A DNA stretch of 17,371 bases, taken from positions 1 to 17,371 of the forward strand of contig QWII01000153.1 of assembly GCA_021405325.1 (NCBI GenBank), given 5' to 3'. The notes beneath the pieces are model-generated. The model had not been told where the DNA came from and did not search any database. It saw only the letters and a program-made list of their open reading frames with translations. The translations under genes were made by a program, and so were the position numbers. Positions 8,347 through 14,596 of this stretch are shown piece after piece. Source of the DNA: Caldilinea sp. CFX5 (lineage in GTDB: Bacteria; Chloroflexota; Anaerolineae; Caldilineales; Caldilineaceae). Each line of letters starts with the position of its first letter. Positions within the stretch are counted from its first letter, which is position 1.

Positions 8347-8373
8347 TGTCGATTTTGGCTGTTGCCGAGCGAC
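8347..8373 (+). promoter_or_regulatory. Candidate ECF42-type promoter ahead of the DGPF gene
   Basis: TGTCGA at 8347-8352 and CGAC at 8370-8373 are separated by 17 bases, about 100 bases ahead of the DGPF/YCII start. As I recall, ECF42 target promoters carry a TGTCGA -35 and a short CG(A/T)C-like -10, so the match fits the encoded sigma factor just upstream. It is a single short match in a 261-base gap and could be chance. A second CGA with 13-base spacing (8366-8368) fits less well. Confidence 0.5.
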
Positions 8374-8472
8374 TATTTGTTGTCAACCGTTCTGTCCAAG
8401 AGACTTTCCCGATCCAAGCGGGTGGAACAGGGACGTAGAAAACCATTTCTAGTCTGAATAGGAGAAACAATC

Positions 8473-8811
8473 ATGCAATTTCTAGTTTATGATCCCCACT
8501 GGAATCCCGAAGCAGCCACGCCTCCCAGCCCGGAACTCATGGCCGAGATGGGCAAGTTTATCGGCGAGGCCATGCAGGCCGGCAAGTTGGTGACCACCGG
8601 TTCATTGCAGCCCACCGGCACACGCCTCAAGCTTGTCGACGGCAAGTTCAGTGTGACTGATGGCCCCTTTATCGAGTTAAAGGAGTTAACGGGCGGCTTT
8701 GCCGTCATCCAGGCCGATTCATTGGAAGAGGCCATCGAATGGTGCAAGCGCTTCCGCCAGATTGTGGGCGATGGGGAATCGGAGATCGTCCAGTTGTTTG
8801 GTCCACAGTGA
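8473..8811 (+). CDS. YCII-related protein with DGPF motif
   Basis: A 112-residue small cytoplasmic protein of the YCII/DGPF family (dimeric ferredoxin-like alpha+beta barrel fold). Visible marks are the N-terminal strand MQFLVYDP, the helix MAEMGKFIGEAMQAGKLVTT, the name-giving DGPF at residues 63-66 in VTDGPFIELKELTGGFAVIQ, and the C-terminal helix EEAIEWCKRF followed by a closing strand (GESEIVQLFGP). Length is normal for the family. AGGAG lies about eight bases ahead of the start. The family's biochemical activity is unclear; DGPF proteins are the hallmark genomic partners and targets of ECF42 sigma factors, which is the context here (sigma gene 261 bases upstream, candidate promoter in the gap). 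It is probably the first gene of a run of coregulated genes. Confidence 0.92.
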   Translation: MQFLVYDPHWNPEAATPPSPELMAEMGKFIGEAMQAGKLVTTGSLQPTGTRLKLVDGKFSVTDGPFIELKELTGGFAVIQADSLEEAIEWCKRFRQIVGDGESEIVQLFGPQ

Positions 8812-8924
8812 CGATGAATAGATGAAGCGCCTCGACCAAGCCGGAACAAGCGCTATCTCTGAAAAATCAGAAAAAACAATGACACGGATGTTGACGGTTT
8901 ATCAACCAAACAAGGAGCGAACAG

Positions 8925-9479
8925 ATGAGAAACGTGGTTGCAGGTGTATTCATGACGCTCGACGGCGTCACAGAATCGCCGGAGAAATGGACATTTGAGT
9001 ACTTCAATGAAGAGCTGATGGCAGCAATGAGCGCCAATATCGCCGCCGAGGACGCCATCCTGCTTGGTCGTGTGACCTATCAGGAATGGGTCAACTACTG
9101 GCCTGCCTCGACTGATGAGCCATATGCCAGCCACATTAACCGCACGCCCAAGTATGTGATCTCGACGACGCTGGACAAGGTTGAATGGGGAAAATGGAAC
9201 AATGCAACGTTGGTCAAAGGCAATCTGGCCGCTGAAATCACCCGGCTGAAGCAACAACCCGGCAAGAACATTGGCGTCGCTGGTAGCCCCACGCTGGTGC
9301 GCACTTTGCTCCAGAACAACTTGCTTGATGTGCTTACGCTCATGATCTACCCTGTGATCATCGGCAGCGGTAAACGTCTCTTCACGAGCGAAGGCGATCT
9401 GAAGAAGATGCACCTGGTTGATTCGAAAATGACCCGCACAGGCGTTGCGATCCTCACCTACCAACCGGCCAAACAGTGA
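8925..9479 (+). CDS. Dihydrofolate reductase family protein (RibD C-terminal domain)
   Basis: A 184-residue stand-alone RibD_C/DHFR-fold protein. It starts MRNVVAGVFMTLDGVTESPE, the usual first strand and loop. It contains AILLGRVTYQEW (nucleotide-binding helix entry, about residues 44-56), PKYVISTTLD, the dinucleotide-binding GVAGSPTLVRTLL (about 117-129) and the conserved YPVIIGSGKRLF (about 142-153). These are the features of the YwjB/YyaP-type reductases, which are presumed NAD(P)H-dependent but have no assigned substrate; it should not be called a true folate reductase. AAGGAG (8912-8917) precedes the ATG by seven bases. Genes of this family recur beside DGPF proteins in ECF-controlled clusters, so membership in the sigma factor's regulon is likely. 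The gap to the next gene is 31 bases. Confidence 0.92.
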   Translation: MRNVVAGVFMTLDGVTESPEKWTFEYFNEELMAAMSANIAAEDAILLGRVTYQEWVNYWPASTDEPYASHINRTPKYVISTTLDKVEWGKWNNATLVKGNLAAEITRLKQQPGKNIGVAGSPTLVRTLLQNNLLDVLTLMIYPVIIGSGKRLFTSEGDLKKMHLVDSKMTRTGVAILTYQPAKQ

Positions 9480-9510
9480 GCGATGGCGGAGGAAAGATAA
9501 GGAGAATTTT

Positions 9511-10185
9511 ATGCACCACACAAGCTTACAAGAGCACGTCACAACCAGGCCGCTGCCGGCGATCTCACCCACATTGGCGCGCCTCGCAGGGGTAGCGGCT
9601 GCCACCGTGCTGCTGTTGCTGGCCCTGCTGCACGTTCTCAGCCCGGAATTTAACCCGGTTTCGCGCATGGTGAGCGAATATGCCAACGGGCAATCCAGTT
9701 GGGTGTTGTCGCTGATGTTTATTGCCTGGGCCATCAGTTCCTGGGCGTTGGCCTTGGCGATTCGGTCGCAACTTACCACCCGTGCCGGCAAAATTGGTTG
9801 GTGGTTTCTGATGATCGCTGGTGTGGGCGAGGCGATGGCTGCCTTCTTCGACATCAACCACCCACTCCACGCAGTGGCGTCCATCGGTCTACTTGCCCTG
9901 CCCGCCGCGGCTATGTTGATCAGCGTACAACTCAGTCGCACCCCGGCCTGGGCCGGGGCCAGAACAGCGTTGCTCTGGACAGCCAACCTGACCTGGGTGA
10001 TTCTGTTGCTGCTGATCGTGGCAGTGGCGGTGATGTTTGCCGGCTTTGCGCAGACGGGCGGCCAAATGACGCCGGAGGTCATTGCCGTGGTTGGGGTTCC
10101 CAATCGGCTCCTGATCTTCATCTACTGCCTGTGGCTGATGACCGTCGCCTGGCAGGCGCCCCAAGTAGGGGCGCACAACGCATAG
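9511..10185 (+). CDS. DUF998 family membrane protein
   Basis: A 224-residue integral membrane protein with about six hydrophobic segments, beginning near LARLAGVAAATVLLLLALLH, SWVLSLMFIAWAISSWALAL, KIGWWFLMIAGVGEAMAAFF, HAVASIGLLALPAAAMLISV, LTWVILLLLIVAVAVMFAG and PNRLLIFIYCLWLMTVAW. The stretch FNPVSRMVSEYANGQSSW after TM1 is the hallmark of DUF998 proteins (…SxYxxGxxxW). Function is unknown. The open frame extends back to 9445, overlapping the preceding gene, but AAGGAG lies six bases ahead of the ATG at 9511, so that start was taken. It lies 31 bases after the DHFR-family gene and is probably co-transcribed. A repeat-bearing gap separates it from the FAD monooxygenase. Confidence 0.88.
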   Translation: MHHTSLQEHVTTRPLPAISPTLARLAGVAAATVLLLLALLHVLSPEFNPVSRMVSEYANGQSSWVLSLMFIAWAISSWALALAIRSQLTTRAGKIGWWFLMIAGVGEAMAAFFDINHPLHAVASIGLLALPAAAMLISVQLSRTPAWAGARTALLWTANLTWVILLLLIVAVAVMFAGFAQTGGQMTPEVIAVVGVPNRLLIFIYCLWLMTVAWQAPQVGAHNA

Positions 10186-10190
10186 AGATG

Positions 10191-10275
10191 GAAACTAACC
10201 ACGAAGACGCAAAGTTCGCTAAGTTTTTCCTTCACGCCCCAAGGGGTTCCGCTTCGTGTCTTCGTGGTTAGTTTC
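10191..10275. repeat. AACCACGAAGAC-type intergenic inverted repeat
   Basis: Bases 10191-10208 (GAAACTAACCACGAAGAC) are an exact reverse complement of 10258-10275. The pairing continues inward with mismatches (GCAAAG against CTTCGT). The small palindrome CCCCAAGGGG lies in the loop. Repeats reading AACCACGAAGACxCGAAG are widespread between genes of several environmental phyla. It fills most of the gap between the DUF998 gene and the FAD monooxygenase gene and would form a hairpin in a joint transcript. No target-site duplication or encoded protein is seen. Confidence 0.85.
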
Positions 10276-10302
10276 AGGGCAAGCATATAAGGAGAGAGCA
10301 AA

Positions 10303-11505
10303 ATGAAGAACCGCACGATTCTGATTTCCGGCGCGGGGATCGCTGGGCCGGCGCTGGCGTATTGGCTGCACCGCTATGGCTTCAAAGCTACTGTGGTCGA
10401 GCAGGCGCCCACCCTGCGTGCGGGCGGCTATAAAGTCGACATCCGTGGGGCGGCAGTCGATGTGGTCGACCGCATGGGCATCCTGACCGAAATTCGGGCC
10501 ATGAACACTGACATGCGCGGTATAACATTTGTCAACCGGGCGGGGAAGCGGCTGGCGACCATGGACGCCGACCTCTTTGGTGGGCGGGCGGGCGGGGATG
10601 TCGAGATCTTGCGGGGCGACCTGGCTGGCATCCTCTACACGGCGACCAATCAAGACATAGAGTATATCTTCAACGACTCCGTCACCACCTTCTCAGAGTG
10701 TGCGCGGGGCGTGGAAGTTGCCTTTCGCCACGGTCAACCACGCACCTTTGATCTCGTGGTAGGCGCCGACGGGCTGCACTCCTGTGTGCGTGCGCTGGCG
10801 TTTGGTGACGAGGCCCAGTACCGCCGTCACCTCGGCCACTATATCGCCATCTTCACTACGCCCAATCACCTGGGTATCGACCGCTGGGAGTTGCTCTATG
10901 CCCAGCCGGGCAAGACGACAAATATCTATCAGACGCGGCAAGGCAGCGCTGCCAAGGCCCTCTTTCTTTTTGCCGCACCAGCGCTGTATGATGACCATCG
11001 TGACACAACACAGCAGAAGCAGATTCTGGCAGAAACCTTCGCCGGCGCCGGGTGGGAGGTTGACCGGTTGCTCGATGCCATGTGGACAGCGCCCGACTTC
11101 TACTTCGACTCGATCAGCCAAATCCAGATGAAGCAGTGGACAAAGGGTCGGGTGGCGCTCCTTGGGGATGCGAGCTTCTGTCCCTCGCCGGCCTCCGGCC
11201 AAGGCACGAGCATGGCCCTGGTGGGCGCCTATGTGCTGGCCGGCGAATTGGCCGCCGCCGGCGGTGACCACAGTGTGGCTTTTACGCGCTACGCGAACGC
11301 GCTGCGACCCTACGTCGCGCAGAACCAAGCGCTTGCGCAGGGGAACCTGAACGGGATGGTTATGCAAAGCCGAACGCAGATTTGGTTTCAAACCCAAATG
11401 ATTCGAATGCTACCCTACCTGCCCGGCAAAAACCGGATCATCGGGCGCGTGACCGCGGCAATCCATCAGGCCGCCACCGCCATCCAGCTTAAGGGTTACG
11501 ATTAA
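10303..11505 (+). CDS. FAD-dependent monooxygenase (PHBH/TetX-like)
   Basis: A 400-residue class A flavoprotein hydroxylase. An N-terminal Rossmann motif, ILISGAGIAGPALAYWL (residues 5-21), is followed by the acidic residue that binds the ribose (VVEQAPTLRAGGYKVDIRG). The DG motif lies mid-protein in DLVVGADGLHSCVR. The second FAD site, GRVALLGDASFCPSPASGQG, contains the GD motif and lies about residue 280. These three define the PHBH fold, which uses NAD(P)H and O2 to hydroxylate an aromatic or polyketide-like substrate. The nearest named relatives by pattern are TetX-like and other FAD_binding_3 enzymes, so the substrate is open and antibiotic inactivation should not be assumed. A GGAGAGAG ribosome site precedes the ATG. 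Its place downstream of the ECF42 sigma factor and DGPF genes suggests it is part of the same response, though the repeat in the gap leaves room for a separate promoter. Confidence 0.92.
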   Translation: MKNRTILISGAGIAGPALAYWLHRYGFKATVVEQAPTLRAGGYKVDIRGAAVDVVDRMGILTEIRAMNTDMRGITFVNRAGKRLATMDADLFGGRAGGDVEILRGDLAGILYTATNQDIEYIFNDSVTTFSECARGVEVAFRHGQPRTFDLVVGADGLHSCVRALAFGDEAQYRRHLGHYIAIFTTPNHLGIDRWELLYAQPGKTTNIYQTRQGSAAKALFLFAAPALYDDHRDTTQQKQILAETFAGAGWEVDRLLDAMWTAPDFYFDSISQIQMKQWTKGRVALLGDASFCPSPASGQGTSMALVGAYVLAGELAAAGGDHSVAFTRYANALRPYVAQNQALAQGNLNGMVMQSRTQIWFQTQMIRMLPYLPGKNRIIGRVTAAIHQAATAIQLKGYD

Positions 11506-11563
11506 AAAGTTGCGTAAAATCCCCCTCCGATTATTCGTTTCACGCAGAAAGTAGTGAAGCTTT

Positions 11564-11596
11564 ATTTTGTGCGCAAAATCTCTCCTGATATACAAT
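11564..11596 (+). promoter_or_regulatory. Possible promoter/dyad upstream of the truncated DoxX-like gene
   Basis: An ATTTTG-N4-CAAAAT dyad at 11564-11579 is followed by TACAAT at 11591-11596, a good -10 match; the overlapping -35 option TTGTGC (11567-11572) is poor. It would give a leader of over 100 bases that includes the 26-bp hairpin. Weak call. Confidence 0.25.
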
Positions 11597-11621
11597 GGGT
11601 ATTTCATATTACACAGATAAC

Positions 11622-11678
11622 GGACGACCGACGACGGACCACCGACCATAGCGGTCGGTGGTCCGTCGTCGGTCGTCC
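11622..11678. repeat. Perfect 26-bp inverted repeat (GGTCGGTGGTCCGTCGTCGG type)
   Basis: Bases 11622-11647 are an exact reverse complement of 11653-11678, with the 5-base loop ATAGC. Each arm is built from related short words (GGTCGGTGGTCC, GTCGTCGGTCGTCC), so it is internally repetitive as well. It lies between the FAD monooxygenase stop and the DoxX-like start, ending 43 bases before that ATG. There is no T-run after it. It may end the upstream transcript, or it may be one of the short mobile-looking palindromes that dot the genome. Confidence 0.9.
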
Positions 11679-11946
11679 AAGAAAAATGCGAAAGATGAGT
11701 TGGCAAACTCAGGAGCAAAAATGGATGCAAAGCTTGAGATGAATCCAAAGGCGCTGCCCACACCAAGTTGGATGTTTTGGACAGGGATCACCGTGAGTAT
11801 GCTGGCAATCCTGTTTCTGATCTTTGACAGTGTGATCAAAGTGTTGACACTGGCGCCGGCCGTCGAGGCGACCACGCAACTTGGCTATCACACCGACCTG
11901 GTCATGGGGATTGGCACTAAAGTATACGTTTATCCATGCTTGATAT

Positions 11947-11975
11947 TTGACAGTTTCTTTTACATATCGGATAAT
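11947..11975 (+). promoter_or_regulatory. Sigma70-type promoter of the AbiE operon
   Basis: TTGACA (11947-11952, a perfect -35) and GATAAT (11970-11975, five of six) are separated by exactly 17 bases. The predicted start of transcription is about 11982, only about 26 bases ahead of the antitoxin ATG. The -10 lies inside the left arm of the palindrome described in the next entry, so a protein bound there would block polymerase. Confidence 0.65.
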
Positions 11976-12008
11976 ATACAAAATCTGTATATTATCCGAT
12001 ATGTAAAA
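11958..12008. promoter_or_regulatory. Palindromic operator (23-bp arms) of the AbiE operon
   Basis: Bases 11961-11980 (TACATATCGGATAATATACA) are an exact reverse complement of 11986-12005, and three further T-A pairs extend each arm to 23 bases, with loop AAATC. The left arm covers the -10; the right arm runs up to the first base of the antitoxin start codon. AbiEi antitoxins are known to repress their own operon by binding inverted repeats of about 23 bp at the promoter, which fits. In RNA the same sequence would hide the start codon. No Shine-Dalgarno sequence lies ahead of it. Confidence 0.7.
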
Positions 12009-12658
12009 TGAAAACAGACCTATTATACCCTTTTGAAAAAATACCCTATTTCACCATAGAGGGATTTAAACAGGCTAGTGGTATGACAGACGCACATGCC
12101 GTGCGAATGCTGTTGTATCGCTGGTCACACGCCGGACATCTTCTTACCCTGAAGAAGGGTGTCTATATGACACGGCGCTTTTACGAAGCGCATCGACAGG
12201 ATCGAAACTTCTCGGCTGCGGTGAGCGCAATTTTGCTGCCCCAGTCCTATGTGTCATTAGAGTTTGTTTTGCAGCAAAACAATTTGTTGACCGAAGTGAC
12301 CTATCCGATCACTTGTATCACCAGACGCAACACGCGAACTATTACGAATGACATCGGCGTCTTTCGGTATCGAAATATCCGCGCCGAGCTATACCGCAAC
12401 TTCACAATCCAGGAATATCTAGGTATCCGCTATGGCTGTGCTTCCCTAGCCAAAGCCTTGTTTGACTTTCTATATCTTCGCCCAATTCCGGCCAGTTACC
12501 GTTCTAAGCACTATGATTTGGCCGAAGAGTTGCGTCTCAATTTGGATGAGGTTGATGACGCGACCCAGGTAGAGTTTGCTGAACTGGTGGCGTTGAGCGA
12601 TTCACCCAAAATGGCCGATATTCTTGCCAATTTTCGGAGCAATGGGTGGCTACCTTAG
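12008..12658 (+). CDS. AbiEi family antitoxin (type IV toxin-antitoxin)
   Basis: A 216-residue protein with an N-terminal winged-helix domain (about residues 12-56: IPYFTIEGFKQASGM, VRMLLYRWSHAGHLLTLKKG, VYMTRRFY). This is the AbiEi antitoxin N-terminal type. The C-terminal antitoxin domain follows (SYVSLEFVLQQNNLL, CITRRNTRTI, YGCASLAKALFDFLYLR). It neutralises the partner toxin without forming a stable complex (type IV, by family knowledge) and represses the operon through its winged helix. The start ATG at 12008 abuts the palindromic operator and has no ribosome site, so translation may be poor or may occur on a near-leaderless transcript. The stop overlaps the toxin start by 13 bases. Base composition drops here (two 60-base lines I counted, 12061 and 12241, are 50% and 40% GC, against about 70% in lines from the sigma factor and FAD monooxygenase genes), which points to lateral acquisition. 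Confidence 0.88.
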   Translation: MKTDLLYPFEKIPYFTIEGFKQASGMTDAHAVRMLLYRWSHAGHLLTLKKGVYMTRRFYEAHRQDRNFSAAVSAILLPQSYVSLEFVLQQNNLLTEVTYPITCITRRNTRTITNDIGVFRYRNIRAELYRNFTIQEYLGIRYGCASLAKALFDFLYLRPIPASYRSKHYDLAEELRLNLDEVDDATQVEFAELVALSDSPKMADILANFRSNGWLP

Positions 12659-13491
12659 TTCAGTCTCTGCAACATGTTCTTGCCGAGAAAGATCCGCTCC
12701 TTCCCCAAGAGACCAAACGGATTATTCTCAAGGTGGCCTTACAGAGCTATGTGCTTGACTTTCTCTATAATCATCCACACTACCGCCAGTTGAATTTCTA
12801 TGGCGGCACCTGTCTTCACGTTGTATACAATCTCAATCGGCTGTCTGAGGATCTTGATTTTGACAATAGCGCTGGGGTAGATCTGGCTAACTTGTCCAAT
12901 GATCTGGTGACGCTCTTCAAAGGAGCCTATAGTTTTGAGCAAACGATTGCCAAACCGCAACGGGGTGAAAATGGCATTTTGCTCGTTACGCTTAGATTTC
13001 CTATTTTGAATGCTCTTGGCCTCTCCCCTCATCCAAATGAATCCCTGCACCTCAAGGTAGAGATCAGCCATCACCAGCAAACTGCTGTAGTACAACATAC
13101 GCCGCTCTTTTACTATGGGCGTAGTTTTGTGCCGGCCCATTTTTCATTGGAAACGATGATGGCCGGGAAGATGCTTGCCTGTCTGGAGCGAAATTTTCAA
13201 CGTGGACGTGAAGGCGCTTTTATTAAAGGGCGTGACTTTTATGATTTACTCTGGTTCATGCAAAAAGGGATTCGTCCGTTAGCAACAAAGCTTGCAAACG
13301 ATGGCAAAGGATCTTACACTGTACAGTCGGCCATGACCCTTCTTGGTGAAAAAATTGCCGGTATCCGTACAGCGGATCTGGCGATCGACTTGGTGCCAAT
13401 GTTTGAATCGCCAGCGTTCATTCAAGCCTGGTTAGAACATTTTCATGCAAATTTTGCGCGGTACGTTAGTGACTATCTTTCATCCACATGA
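12646..13491 (+). CDS. AbiEii family nucleotidyltransferase toxin (type IV toxin-antitoxin)
   Basis: A 281-residue member of the AbiEii/DUF1814 nucleotidyltransferase family. The catalytic core is clear: FYGGTCLHVVYNLNR (Gly53-Gly54) and LSEDLDF with the metal-binding Asp69 and Asp71, then LKVEI (Lys137, Glu139). The C-terminal part has AGKMLACLER (Lys175) and KGRDFYDLLW (Asp197, Asp200), the other conserved family signatures. Related toxins arrest growth by adding nucleotides to tRNA or another target; which one applies here cannot be read from sequence. The start is GTG at 12646, with GGAG at 12636-12639. The nearby ATG at 12642 is in another frame. It overlaps the antitoxin gene by 13 bases, so translation is coupled. 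No truncation and all key residues are present, so it is probably active. Confidence 0.9.
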   Translation: MATLVQSLQHVLAEKDPLLPQETKRIILKVALQSYVLDFLYNHPHYRQLNFYGGTCLHVVYNLNRLSEDLDFDNSAGVDLANLSNDLVTLFKGAYSFEQTIAKPQRGENGILLVTLRFPILNALGLSPHPNESLHLKVEISHHQQTAVVQHTPLFYYGRSFVPAHFSLETMMAGKMLACLERNFQRGREGAFIKGRDFYDLLWFMQKGIRPLATKLANDGKGSYTVQSAMTLLGEKIAGIRTADLAIDLVPMFESPAFIQAWLEHFHANFARYVSDYLSST

Positions 13492-13530
13492 CCTCACACT
13501 TTAAAAGTCGCTAAGAACTAGATTATCAAA

Positions 13531-14493
13531 ATGACAATGGCAACCCTTTACCCGGAAATTGAACCTTACGCACACGGTCTGTTAGATGTCGGCGACGGCA
13601 ACCAAATCTACTGGGAGATTTGCGGCAACCCAGAAGGCAAACCGGCGCTTGTCCTCCACGGCGGCCCCGGCTCCGGCTGTTCGCCCCGGATGCGCCGCTA
13701 CTTCGATCCCGCCGCCTACCGCATCGTTCTCTTTGACCAACGCAACTGTGGTCGCAGCACGCCACACGCCAGCGATCCAACCACCGACCTCGCCTTCAAC
13801 ACCACCGAATATCTGCTGCAAGACATTGAACAATTGCGCCAACATTTGGGCGTTGAGCGTTGGCTGGTCTTTGGCGGCTCTTGGGGATCGACGCTGACCC
13901 TGGCCTACGCCGAACGGCACCCTGAACGTGTGACAGAAATTGTGCTGGTCGGCGTGACCACCACGCGCCGTTCTGAGATCAACTGGCTCTATCATGGGAT
14001 AGCGCCGCTCTTCCCGGCGGAATATGCGCGTTTTCAGGCGGGCGTTCCGGTTGAGCAGCGCACTGGTGATCTAGTGGCAGACTACTACCGACTGCTCCAT
14101 CATCCCGATCCAGCCGTGCGCAACCAGGCGGCCATGGATTGGGTGACCTGGGAAGATTCGCTCGTCTCCGCTAACCCGGCCTATCGACCGGAACCACCGA
14201 AACTTGACTGGGCAATGGCTTTTGCCCGCATCGTCACCCACTACTTCCATCACAATGCCTGGCTGGCCGAGGAGCAACTGTTGCGTAACGCCGACAAACT
14301 GGCCGGCATCCCTGGCGTCATGGTGCAGGGGCGGCTGGATTTTGCCGGCCCGCTAGTGACAGCCTGGGAGTTGGCCCAACGCTGGTCCGACGGCAAATTG
14401 GTCGTCATCCAAGACGCCGGTCATACGGCGCAGGATGCCGGTATGACCGAAGCGGTCATTGCGGCGACCGATGGCTTTGCCCCAGGGCGGTAA
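13531..14493 (+). CDS. pip: Prolyl aminopeptidase (proline iminopeptidase), S33 family
   Basis: A 320-residue alpha/beta hydrolase, normal length for the bacterial enzyme. It shows the family strings LHGGPGSGCSP (oxyanion region, residues 42-52), FDQRNCGRSTPH (68-79), the nucleophile elbow GGSWGS with Ser117, VQGRLDFAGP with Asp270, and DAGHTAQDAGM with His298, so the Ser-Asp-His triad is complete. The cap region has NWLYHGIAPLFPAEY and WVTWEDS, as in Xanthomonas/Neisseria-type Pip. It removes N-terminal proline from peptides in the cytoplasm and could use peptides brought in by the importer at the left of the window, though the two are far apart. The start at 13531 has only a weak ribosome site; an in-frame ATG two codons later is an alternative. 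It lies 39 bases after the AbiEii toxin stop with no obvious promoter, so it may now be read from the AbiE operon. Confidence 0.92.
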   Translation: MTMATLYPEIEPYAHGLLDVGDGNQIYWEICGNPEGKPALVLHGGPGSGCSPRMRRYFDPAAYRIVLFDQRNCGRSTPHASDPTTDLAFNTTEYLLQDIEQLRQHLGVERWLVFGGSWGSTLTLAYAERHPERVTEIVLVGVTTTRRSEINWLYHGIAPLFPAEYARFQAGVPVEQRTGDLVADYYRLLHHPDPAVRNQAAMDWVTWEDSLVSANPAYRPEPPKLDWAMAFARIVTHYFHHNAWLAEEQLLRNADKLAGIPGVMVQGRLDFAGPLVTAWELAQRWSDGKLVVIQDAGHTAQDAGMTEAVIAATDGFAPGR

Positions 14494-14527
14494 GCGTGTC
14501 AGCACGCATGATGTGGTCATCCATAAT

Positions 14528-14556
14528 TTGATTTTGCAAAATAGTCAAAGTATACT
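14528..14556 (+). promoter_or_regulatory. Sigma70-type promoter of the ATPase gene
   Basis: TTGATT (14528-14533) and TATACT (14551-14556) are 17 bases apart, with a start of transcription expected near 14563 and a leader of about 34 bases. Two short palindromes overlap it: ATTTTGCAAAAT (14531-14542) and AAGTATACTT (14548-14557), which might be an operator. The AT-rich stretch stands out from the coding DNA on either side. It supports 14597 as the gene start. Confidence 0.5.
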
Positions 14557-14596
14557 TATCCTAATCGTACTTTGCCTATTTTATGAAGTGACGCCC

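Larger units (their letters stand above)
11721..12011 (+). pseudogene. DoxX-like membrane protein, truncated after about 65 residues
   Basis: The reading frame starts at ATG 11721 (AGGAG at 11711-11715). It gives PSWMFWTGITVSMLAILFLIFDSVIKVL (split here only for description: TM1 within it), then APAVEATTQLGYHTDLVMGIG, which is the N-terminal half of a DoxX-like (DoxX_2) protein. Full members run on through three more membrane segments to about 120-140 residues. Here family-like sequence stops at about base 11917. The frame then continues for about 30 unrelated residues (TKVYVYPCLIFDSFF…) through the promoter region of the toxin-antitoxin operon and ends at 12011. No remnant of the missing half is seen after the toxin gene. 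I infer that the gene was cut when the AbiE cassette arrived, with loss of the 3' end. It probably belonged to the preceding ECF42-type gene set. Confidence 0.7.

Noticed and set aside
8853..10121. Minus-strand open frame of 422 codons across the DHFR-family and DUF998 genes
   Set aside because: It runs antisense through two recognisable genes and their gap, and its translation shows no family motif.
10693..11397. Minus-strand open frame of 234 codons inside the FAD monooxygenase gene
   Set aside because: The plus strand carries all three FAD motifs; the antisense frame is a shadow.
10303..11505. Calling the FAD monooxygenase a tetracycline-inactivating TetX
   Set aside because: The motifs only place it in the broad PHBH-fold group; many members act on other aromatic substrates and nothing in the context points to antibiotics.
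11917..13491. Insertion sequence or transposon carrying the AbiE genes
   Set aside because: No transposase, terminal inverted repeats or target-site duplication could be found around the cassette.
14459..14596. 46-residue N-terminal extension of the ATPase with a hydrophobic stretch
   Set aside because: It overlaps the peptidase gene and the promoter; the family begins at MLVDRKRELE. The apparent membrane segment is translated AT-rich promoter DNA.
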